52,559 bases of DNA from a virus: IMG/VR virus record IMGVR_UViG_3300025828_000031, positions 1 through 52,559 of that record; one strand, given 5' to 3'. Both the position numbers and the translations under genes were made by a program. The notes below the pieces were generated by a model. The model ran no database searches. It was not told where the DNA came from and saw nothing but the letters and a program-made list of their open reading frames with translations. This document shows positions 16,701 to 22,854 of the stretch, one piece after another (positions within the stretch are counted from its first letter, which is position 1; every line of letters starts with the position of its first letter).

Positions 16701-18371
16701 AACGACAAGATTATTAGCAGAAGGTTGGAATTCAGCATCACCCAATTGATTACTGGTTATTTCAACTACAGCAGCAACGGTAGAACTATTTGTGCTCAGT
16801 GCCGCAGAAGTAATTCTGCCCACATTAGCTGTGGCAACAATTTCAGCATCATCGTCGTGGACAATTGCAGCAAAAGTGGTGTTGACTTGTCTCTCAGCAT
16901 CACCAGCAACATCAGTAAGAACTACTGGTCCATCGTGTAGATCGCCAGAACCAGTAATAACACGTTCAGCAACACCAACTGCTACATTATTGTCAGTTGG
17001 TTTAAATGCTGCTGCGCCTTCTTGTACTATGATACGTTTAGCGACACCAACGATTGTTGATGACTGTGCTTCTAAACTACCATCGCCAGTCTGTACGACT
17101 TCACGTTCAGAAATACCAGTAACGACAGATACACCGACTTCAGAGGCAGTAAGGTTTGCATCATCTGGTGTAATAATCCTTTCTGCTACACCAGTTACTA
17201 TAGATGCAGAAGATTGTTGTAATGCGCCAGAGGCATTCTTTTTCCTTACACCTTGACCAGTGACAACATTGTTGTCAGTTGGTTTAAACTGTGCAGCACC
17301 TTCTTGTACTATGATGCGTTCAGCAACCCCAACGGTTGTTGAAGACTGCGTTTGTAGTGCAGCAGATTGAGATACAATACTATTTTCTGCTAAACCTGTT
17401 ACAGAAGAACTTTGTGTTTGTGGGGTTGCGTCCACATCTACAATAATACGATTAGCAACACCAAATGCTGTCAATCCTTCTGCTTGTATAGCAGCTGAAC
17501 CAGTAATGATCCTTTCTGCAACTCCAGATACCACAGGCACAGAAGATTGCTGTAATACTCCTGTACCTGTTATAATATTTTCTGCTTCACCAGTTACTAC
17601 AGAAGATTGTGTTTGTAGGGCAGAACTGGTATTATAACCAATATTACCTGAACCTACAACTCCACCAATAGGTTGAGATTCTAAAGAACCGCTTGAAGTG
17701 ATAACTCTTTCAGCGACGCCAGATACTATAGATACAGAAGATTGCTGTAACGCATTACCACCCTGATCGTCGATCTCTCGCTCAGCAATACCTGTTACTA
17801 CAGAAGATTGAGCGGCAAGCGTTCCTGAAGCATTTATAGTTCTTTCGGCAACTCCAACTATAGTTGCATCTTGTGCTTGAACAGCACCGGATGCGTTACG
17901 TTGAGCATTTGAAGTACCGCTTACAGTAGAGGATTGCGCCTGAACAGAAGATAAAATATTGTTAGAGGTACGGGCACCTGCGCCAGATACAGAAGATTCG
18001 CCAATAGAAAGTGCACCAGAAGCATTGATAATTCTTTCGGCAACACCTGTAACTTGAGAAGGAGTATCTACTTCCGCTGCTGCAACAACAGTTACAACAG
18101 AACGTTCACCGTCACCAGCAACGTCTACAACAACAGAAGGACCGTCATGTAGATCTGCTTCTAATGCAATAACTGTACGTTTTGTGGTAGCAGAGGTGGT
18201 GGCATCTTGCGCTTGAACAGCACCAGAACCTTTTTTAGTTATCTCAACAGCAGCACTTACTGTAGCGTCTTGCGCTGTCAACTCAACGACGAGTCTATGC
18301 TCGCCGCCTACATATCCAGGAGCGTGATACGTATCGTCTACGTATGGGATAAACTGTGCTGATGATGCCAA
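13764..18371 (-). CDS. Giant repeat virion protein with two cupredoxin-like domains
   Basis: A 1535-residue protein made almost wholly of degenerate repeats of about 25-30 residues whose core is VVSGVAERIITGS-like, preceded by LQAQSS or LTASEVGVS. Two insertions interrupt the array, at about residues 754-862 and 1140-1245. Each has the layout of a small cupredoxin, with a possible type-1 copper set: H802, C848, H851, M854 in the first and H1180, C1232, H1235, M1238 in the second (His, then C-x2-H-x2-M as in amicyanin). The start is TTG at 18371, with AGAAGG seven bases upstream. The repeats suggest a long beta-structured fibre or decoration. Similar repeat proteins occur in marine T4-like phages as virion proteins; the exact role is unknown. 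Confidence 0.7.
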   Translation of the reverse strand: MASSAQFIPYVDDTYHAPGYVGGEHRLVVELTAQDATVSAAVEITKKGSGAVQAQDATTSATTKRTVIALEADLHDGPSVVVDVAGDGERSVVTVVAAAEVDTPSQVTGVAERIINASGALSIGESSVSGAGARTSNNILSSVQAQSSTVSGTSNAQRNASGAVQAQDATIVGVAERTINASGTLAAQSSVVTGIAEREIDDQGGNALQQSSVSIVSGVAERVITSSGSLESQPIGGVVGSGNIGYNTSSALQTQSSVVTGEAENIITGTGVLQQSSVPVVSGVAERIITGSAAIQAEGLTAFGVANRIIVDVDATPQTQSSSVTGLAENSIVSQSAALQTQSSTTVGVAERIIVQEGAAQFKPTDNNVVTGQGVRKKNASGALQQSSASIVTGVAERIITPDDANLTASEVGVSVVTGISEREVVQTGDGSLEAQSSTIVGVAKRIIVQEGAAAFKPTDNNVAVGVAERVITGSGDLHDGPVVLTDVAGDAERQVNTTFAAIVHDDDAEIVATANVGRITSAALSTNSSTVAAVVEITSNQLGDAEFQPSANNLVVGLAERVVTAGSTVLQVSEVITGPVSGVAEREIVTESGSIQAQPSVVTGLAENKIVSQSAALQAQSSTTVCAAERIITQESGGALKPTNNNTVTGLGEVKKTGSGHLGAVGWGVGGNATRIVVDTDATPAAQSSTIAGVAVRTSNALDGDLTAAEIGVSVVAGNGERSIVTESAAAVVDDQSDVVGVAEREITGTGTVGHRFTPETVVHTVTNNGSASWKIDGQTNPTLEFHRGSTYIFSVTASGHPFWIKSSPGTGTGGAYNDGVTNNGDDVGTITFVVPDNAPSTLYYNCQYHGSMGGTITVLPALSNQLQNSVVTGAAERELLAGNVAIVADDCVITSTVEITSNSQGQLSAQDAVVVGLSERTIVDVDTTVVDQDAVVSGAAEREIRTSATLVPTANNIVAGIAEREIRSAVTLSAQNVVVSGVAERIITGVDTNLTAAEVGISAVVGNAERKVVVAEGNLTAAEIGASGVAGVAEREIETNNITQALAASDVTISGVAERIIDAGSLTIRPTEYNVVYAVAERTIVALDANLTASEVGLSVVVGDAEREVITEQSALIVDDPSDVAGSAERIVTGSGERITHMVSRSGNSAWVIDGVQNPTLEFHKGSKYIIKVSTPGHPFWIKSVPGTSFPIGTGTENAYNDGVTNNGEDNGTIVFDVPLNAPDNLYYNCQYHPNMAGTIDVQKIVSPIAQPSDVSGVAEREIRSAVTLEAPASTVNATTNVIIKPRGILECTPSLVEGTAKRTVVDVVPNPAAQSSTIAGVAERIVELEVEGAIDGDVNTDPSTVAGVAERIIRPVVTLSSEDSQVSGVAERKVVSVSTAVAAQDVTVVCSAERVIVSVEADLTASEVGVSIVAGVGEREIDDQGGDALTTVDCLVTGVAERIIKVADGVPDSNGVAIPRSGPSTVNAVTKRTVFVIEADLTADEVGVSNVVGTGARREVSAAVPLVRSFRITKPKQVTIVIRTKPSAIEAV
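14640..14950 (-). other. Second cupredoxin-like domain (residues about 1140-1245)
   Basis: This segment of the 1535-residue protein contains NPTLEFHKGSKYIIKV, TPGHPFWIKS, a YNDGVTNNGEDNGTI loop and LYYNCQYHPNMAGTI. Candidate copper ligands are H1180, C1232, H1235 and M1238. It is closely similar to the first copy, so the two arose by duplication. Confidence 0.65.
15780..16110 (-). other. First cupredoxin-like domain (residues about 754-862)
   Basis: This segment contains NPTLEFHRGSTYIFSV, ASGHPFWIKS, AYNDGVTNNGDDVGTI and LYYNCQYHGSMGGTI. Candidate type-1 copper ligands are H802, C848, H851 and M854, with amicyanin-like spacing C-x2-H-x2-M. Confidence 0.65.
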
Positions 18372-18414
18372 GGTTTAACCTTCTTATAGTTGTTATTATC
18401 AGTACAACTACTAT

Positions 18415-19086
18415 TTAGGCAGTTTGAATTTCCTCAACTACGTGTTCTGCCATTCTTTTACCTGTTTCATCACTGTTAAAAACAAACGCAATTGTGCTGC
18501 GTAAACAATTAGTACGAGCAGAATGGTATACAATTTTATCATGCTCGTCATATGTACCGTAATACCCATACTTACATTGCCACCCCTCAACGTCTGGGAT
18601 GACAACATGTTCTTTAGTTATTGGGTCTATGTGTTCCCATTGACCGTCGCCTTTTTCAGACCAAGTAAAGATAATATTATATCCACCCGCATTAGCATTA
18701 TTATGCCAACCAATAAAACCACCAGGAGGATATACCATAGACAATGCTTTTCTATGCGCACCCAAGAACATACAAACTTCGTTTACTAGTTCTTCGCCGA
18801 TTTTACCTAACTCTACCTGACCATCAAGATCTTTGTAGCGGAATTGATCAGCTCTTACCTCAAATCCACGCGCTGCTTCAGGAAACCCAAAATGTTCTCG
18901 ACCTCTATGCATTATTTGGTTACAGTATTCCTGAGAACAATACCAGTCGGCATCTTCATCCGGATGTAAATTTGCCACTCTATTTAAATCTATAGATTTG
19001 ACAAAGTCAGCATATTCATCTAATAATTCAATAAATTCTGCATTGCGGATTACCGCAGTATTCATCGGTTTCTCATGAAAATTCAT
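18415..19086 (-). CDS. 2-oxoglutarate/Fe(II) oxygenase-like protein
   Basis: A 223-residue protein with the signature of the double-stranded beta-helix oxygenases: YPPGGFIGWHNN at 119-130, a middle strand GYNIIFTWSEKGDGQWEHID, then KIVYHSARTNCLRSTIAF. H128 and H188 would bind iron and R196, eight residues after the second His, would bind 2-oxoglutarate. The usual HxD is HxN here (N130), a form I associate with phage members of the family, so activity is plausible but not certain. Such enzymes hydroxylate proteins or nucleotides. It lies between the 1535-residue repeat protein and a hexad-repeat fibre, which suggests a virion protein substrate. A second in-frame ATG at codon 8 is an alternative start. 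Confidence 0.72.
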   Translation of the reverse strand: MNFHEKPMNTAVIRNAEFIELLDEYADFVKSIDLNRVANLHPDEDADWYCSQEYCNQIMHRGREHFGFPEAARGFEVRADQFRYKDLDGQVELGKIGEELVNEVCMFLGAHRKALSMVYPPGGFIGWHNNANAGGYNIIFTWSEKGDGQWEHIDPITKEHVVIPDVEGWQCKYGYYGTYDEHDKIVYHSARTNCLRSTIAFVFNSDETGKRMAEHVVEEIQTA

Positions 19087-19092
19087 AATGTA

Positions 19093-21603
19093 TTACTCTA
19101 CTCGCACGTATAATGTATAAGTTTCAATGGTTGCAGGAGTACTAGTTAGTGTTTCTCCAGTGTACTGACCTGTGTATTGGTTTGTATAGTTTCCTGCGAA
19201 ATTAGTTGAATATGATCTAACACCAGAAAAATTACGAGTGCCGACGAAAGTTTGCGCGACAGTGTAAGTTGATGCATAATTTCTAGATCCACCAAATCCT
19301 CGAATACCTAAGAAATTTCTGGTTCCCACAAAAGCAGTGCTGACGCTATATTGAGCAGCATAGTTTCTTGAACCAGCAAATCCTCTTACACCAGCATAGT
19401 TTCTGGTTCCTACAAAAGTTATTGCTACAAAACCCGCGAAAGCAGCGGAAAACTGTGATGAGAATGTTGCTGGTCTTGGTCCCGTATAGTTTGCTGGCGT
19501 GACTCCTGCGAATGCTTGCGATACAGTAAAAGTTCTTGCTCCCAAGAAATTCCTGTTACCAGTATAGTTCGCTGGGGTAACTCCTAGAAAGTTTCTGGTT
19601 CCCAAAAAGTTTCTAACGCCACCATAGTTCGCTGGGGTAACTCCTAGAAAGTTTCTTTCTCCCGCATAATTCGCAGGAGTGACTCCCGCAAATGCTATCG
19701 AAACACCAAAGGTTGCGTTACTGGCAAAGTTGGCATTAGAAGCAAATCCATAAGTCCCCAAGAAGTTTTGAGATACGCCAAAGTTGGCGGGGCGTACACC
19801 CAGATAGTTTACAGTTCTAGATCCCAGAAAAGTTCTTGGACCAACAAAGTATCTAACACCAGTATAGTTTCTGACACCACCAAATTGCCAAATCCTAACA
19901 CCACCATATGATCGCCAACCACCGTATCCTCTAGTACCCACATAAAAATATGTGTTGTATAATGGAGGAGAGAAGTTACCAGGACCTGAAAAATAGGCAA
20001 AGACAGCAAAGTTTCCTGGCATCGGACCATTCCAGTTTATTGGTCTAGCATATGCCGCATTTCCAGAAGAAAAGTTATAGTTGGCAGAAAAGTTTTGAGC
20101 GACATTGGACGCAAAATTTGCAGAACGAGTACCAAGGAAGTTTCTTACGCCAGCAAAGTTTCTACTGCCAGTAAAAGTACGAGGTCCAGTAAAAGTTCTT
20201 GGTCCAACAAAGTTTCTAACTCCAGTATAATTCGCAGGAGTCGTACCAAGGAAGTTTCTAGTTCCCGCATAATTCGCAGGAGTCGTACCAAGGAAGTTTG
20301 TAGAAATAGCGAAGTTTCTTTCACCAGCATAATTCGCAGGAGTGACTCCTCCAAATGCTATCGAAACTGCAAAATTTCTTTCACCAACAAAACCTCGGAC
20401 TCCAGTATAGTTCGCTGGGGTAACTCCTAAGAAGTTAGCATCTCGAGTACCAACGAAATTATTAATCCTTTGACCTGTATAATTAGCAGGACGAGTTCCT
20501 GCGAAAGATTCATTCGCATTAGAAAAAGTTTGCGAGACACTATACGTTGCCGCATAATTTCTAGATCCACCAAAAGCACGAACACCAGTAAAGGAAAGGT
20601 TAGGATCAGCGAAGTTGGTTTCGACACTATATGTCGACGTATAATTTCTAGATCCGCCAAACCCCCTTACGCCAAGGAATCCAAGGTTAGGATCAGCGAA
20701 GTTGGTAGAGTAACTCCTAACACCAGCATATTGAACCTGAGAATAACCAGTGTACTGCCCTGAATATTGCACGTTATTTGTGGTGAAACGAGTATCTACT
20801 GCTGTACCACGTGCTTCCCAAGTTCCTGTAGCAGTTGGCGCTCCTTGTCCTGAAGTGCGAAGTTCATATGTTCCTACATCTCCATGCCTAAAATATTTTC
20901 CTGCTATTTGTCCAAAGGTAAGCGACATCTCTGCATCAGTCATCGCTTCTAAACCGCCATCGTATGACGCTAAAGGATATGTCCCATAATTTGAACGCCT
21001 GACGTGCATCGCATTACATTTCGCAGGAGCAGTAATAGTCTGTCTCTGCCAAATACTGTACTGAGTTACGTTGCCATTTGTAGTTGTATCAGTAAAAACA
21101 TTAGAAAGAGTGGCAGACCAGTCTCCGCTTGGAGCAGAGGCAGCAAGTCTCTGCGATCCAGGATACTCATTTGACTGTATAATTGACATGAGCGATTGTC
21201 CGATACCAACCATAGCATCAGAATCCATATCAAATATATTGCCATCCGATTCATAAACAGGACGACGAAACAATCCCGTACTCTGGTCGTCCAGTTTTAC
21301 TGCTCCGGAAGCACTATCACCCTGTAATTGATAGAGAGTAGTTGTGGTCGATCCAATAGAAAGCGAAGATCCTGGGTGTGTTCCTACTGCTTCATTGTAG
21401 AAAGTATCAGTGTACGAACCAATGGCAGAATCTCTATGCGCGATTGTAATAGATGATTTAATAGCAGTGGGACCCAGAGTCCCTCTTGAGGCAAAACGCA
21501 ATCCCGCCTGATACGCGAGATAGTTCTCATTAGTAGAAGTCGCCCTTTGCAAATTGCCAGACGCATCTTTTTGAATAATTGGTAACTTGTAAGGTTTCGC
21601 CAT
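19093..21603 (-). CDS. Hexad-repeat tail fibre, paralogue A
   Basis: An 836-residue protein. The first 290 residues form a non-repetitive N-terminal part (an opening like that of fibre proteins that bind the baseplate, with THPGSSLSIGSTTTTLYQL and GTWEARGTAVDTRF). The rest is built of about forty short repeats of the form R-x-[FY]-x-G-x, for example RNFLGTRNFLGV and TPANYTGVRNFVGPRTF. A distinct Pro/Gly/Asn/aromatic segment breaks the array in the middle (about residues 500-560). The C-terminus, YTLYVRVE, is shared with the paralogue at 22855-25287. A late promoter lies 33 bases upstream. It is followed by the oxygenase-like gene. It is probably a host-binding fibre; no known fold is evident. 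Confidence 0.72.
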   Translation of the reverse strand: MAKPYKLPIIQKDASGNLQRATSTNENYLAYQAGLRFASRGTLGPTAIKSSITIAHRDSAIGSYTDTFYNEAVGTHPGSSLSIGSTTTTLYQLQGDSASGAVKLDDQSTGLFRRPVYESDGNIFDMDSDAMVGIGQSLMSIIQSNEYPGSQRLAASAPSGDWSATLSNVFTDTTTNGNVTQYSIWQRQTITAPAKCNAMHVRRSNYGTYPLASYDGGLEAMTDAEMSLTFGQIAGKYFRHGDVGTYELRTSGQGAPTATGTWEARGTAVDTRFTTNNVQYSGQYTGYSQVQYAGVRSYSTNFADPNLGFLGVRGFGGSRNYTSTYSVETNFADPNLSFTGVRAFGGSRNYAATYSVSQTFSNANESFAGTRPANYTGQRINNFVGTRDANFLGVTPANYTGVRGFVGERNFAVSIAFGGVTPANYAGERNFAISTNFLGTTPANYAGTRNFLGTTPANYTGVRNFVGPRTFTGPRTFTGSRNFAGVRNFLGTRSANFASNVAQNFSANYNFSSGNAAYARPINWNGPMPGNFAVFAYFSGPGNFSPPLYNTYFYVGTRGYGGWRSYGGVRIWQFGGVRNYTGVRYFVGPRTFLGSRTVNYLGVRPANFGVSQNFLGTYGFASNANFASNATFGVSIAFAGVTPANYAGERNFLGVTPANYGGVRNFLGTRNFLGVTPANYTGNRNFLGARTFTVSQAFAGVTPANYTGPRPATFSSQFSAAFAGFVAITFVGTRNYAGVRGFAGSRNYAAQYSVSTAFVGTRNFLGIRGFGGSRNYASTYTVAQTFVGTRNFSGVRSYSTNFAGNYTNQYTGQYTGETLTSTPATIETYTLYVRVE
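19130..20770 (-). repeat. Hexad repeats R-x-[FY]-x-G-x in fibre A
   Basis: The DNA of this part contains many near-identical blocks of 20-60 bases, for example those encoding GVTPANYTG (near 19500, 19570, 19630, 19680, 20350 and 20420) and RGFGGSRNY (near 19300 and 20650). Such blocks invite recombination and copy-number change. Confidence 0.8.
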
Positions 21604-21635
21604 GACTATCTGCTATGCCGATAAATTTATTATTC

Positions 21636-21643
21636 TATTTATA
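21636..21643 (-). promoter_or_regulatory. T4-type late promoter for fibre A
   Basis: A perfect TATAAATA on the minus strand (21643 to 21636), in the 46-base gap between the glycosyltransferase-like gene and fibre A. The leader would be about 27 bases long. It gives fibre A, the oxygenase-like gene and possibly the 1535-residue protein their own transcript. Confidence 0.78.
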
Positions 21644-21649
21644 CGTTTG

Positions 21650-22396
21650 CTATGACTGATAAACTTCTTTATCAGCAACAAAAGATCTATGATACAAGAT
21701 AACATCATCTGGCATAGGTTCCTTCCTGTGTTGTAACGACCAATAGTTCCAACGATCGTTTTCTTTAAATTCGCCAATCTTCAGGTCTTTGTACTTTTCT
21801 TCTTTGTTTACTAACCACCATAGAGTAAATTGATCCCAATGCTTTAGTCTTCGGGGATGCGTTTCTTGATCCCAGTCACCGTTTTCGTCTGTCGGCCACC
21901 ATTCGTCATTCATTTGCTTGTCGTATAGTTCAAACCAATCTTTCATGAACGGTAGCATTTCTTTTGTATAAAGACAAACTGCGCCGCAAAGAACAAATGT
22001 TCCTCCTGGCCAATGCGACTCTACAAATATGTCATGATTTTTTTCTTCTAGTATATTAAAAACCATGTCGTTGTCGCCCAACTCATCAAATACAGTAGCG
22101 ATGTCTTCGTGTAAACATTCCATATCAGCATCAATATAGAAGGTCTTATCGAAAGGACTTTGTGACATACCCCAAAGTTTAGCACGATAATGATCATCAC
22201 AATATACTACATGATCTGCTACTTCTTCACGACCATCACAAAACCGTTCTTCGACAACGAAGCATGTTTTTGCTTCAGGATAGTAATCTTTTATTTGTTC
22301 TAAAAGATTCACGCCCCAAGCATAGTACCGATAATCTTTTGAGGCAACTACTAAGAAACCATTATTTTCCGCTTTCATTGGCAACAGACAACCCAA
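21650..22396 (-). CDS. Glycosyltransferase-like protein (GT-A fold, DxD motif)
   Basis: A 248-residue protein with the plan of a nucleotide-sugar transferase: an N-terminal strand GFLVVASKDYRYYAWGVNLL, the stretch RAKLWGMSQSPFDKTFYID, and a DxD metal site (D89-A-D91 in YIDADMECL). A second conserved region lies around the HWDQFTLWWLVNKEEKY segment. The frame begins at a TTG at 22396, nested in the upstream gene; an ATG at 22378 (codon 7) is an alternative, and neither has an ideal ribosome site. It sits between two hexad-repeat fibre genes, so glycosylation of fibre protein is the simplest guess; lipopolysaccharide or DNA modification cannot be excluded. The acceptor is unknown. Confidence 0.72.
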   Translation of the reverse strand: MGCLLPMKAENNGFLVVASKDYRYYAWGVNLLEQIKDYYPEAKTCFVVEERFCDGREEVADHVVYCDDHYRAKLWGMSQSPFDKTFYIDADMECLHEDIATVFDELGDNDMVFNILEEKNHDIFVESHWPGGTFVLCGAVCLYTKEMLPFMKDWFELYDKQMNDEWWPTDENGDWDQETHPRRLKHWDQFTLWWLVNKEEKYKDLKIGEFKENDRWNYWSLQHRKEPMPDDVILYHRSFVADKEVYQS

Positions 22397-22832
22397 GTTC
22401 TTCCATCATAATTAGTTGCGCATACAAATTAAGTTCAACCACATTTTTAGAGCGACGAAGTTTACTCTTGAGAGTTTTATTGCTGGTGTTTTTAATCTGA
22501 TCTATTTCTAAAATTTTAATTTTTGCATCAAACAAAACTTCAAGGTCTTTTGCTTGTTGTTCCGCTTTCCTTCTTTGCTCTTCAACTTCTTTTTCTTTTG
22601 ACTTTCTTTCTCTGCGCTCAGCAGTATTAGCGTCGATCTTTTCTTCGCCAATTTCTTCCATGAGTTCTTTAAAGTCAGGATTTTCGTTACCGTTCACATC
22701 AAACTTGCGAACTGTAACAACTTGTGTGATTTCTCGACCACTCTCATCTGTGATGCTAAGGATTGCTTCCGCCATCTCTTTTTCATCATTATGCCAAAAA
22801 GCATTATCCAACCACTTTCGCTCTGCCATCAT
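22362..22832 (-). CDS. Charged coiled-coil protein, function unknown
   Basis: A 156-residue protein. The N-terminal 60 residues look folded (KWLDNAFWHNDEKEMAEAIL, SITDESGREITQVVTVRKFD). They are followed by a highly charged coiled coil (RRERKSKEKEVEEQRRKAEQ and beyond) and a C-terminal helical end. It overlaps the glycosyltransferase-like gene by 35 bases and follows fibre B closely. Its place between fibre genes and its size recall fibre-assembly chaperones, but I see no signature. AGGAG stands before two adjacent ATG codons; the second, at 22829, has the better spacing. Confidence 0.6.
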   Translation of the reverse strand: MMAERKWLDNAFWHNDEKEMAEAILSITDESGREITQVVTVRKFDVNGNENPDFKELMEEIGEEKIDANTAERRERKSKEKEVEEQRRKAEQQAKDLEVLFDAKIKILEIDQIKNTSNKTLKSKLRRSKNVVELNLYAQLIMMEELGLSVANESGK

Positions 22833-22854
22833 AATCTCCTATGATAAAAAATAA

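Larger units (their letters stand above)
13870..18300 (-). repeat. Array of GVAER-type protein repeats
   Basis: Several dozen degenerate coding repeats of roughly 75-90 bases, each encoding a segment such as SSVVTGVAERIITGSG. They are interrupted by the two cupredoxin-like insertions. Copies are diverged, not identical, so the array looks old and functionally constrained; a few copies carry Cys in place of Gly or Val (VCAAER, VVCSAER). Confidence 0.75.

Noticed and set aside
13764-18371. Plus-strand ORFs of 60-160 residues antiparallel to the repeat protein
   Set aside because: They are shadows: the opposite frame has repeat structure, known-domain insertions and codon-level conservation, while the plus-strand frames are low-complexity Ser/Thr/Pro translations without ribosome sites.
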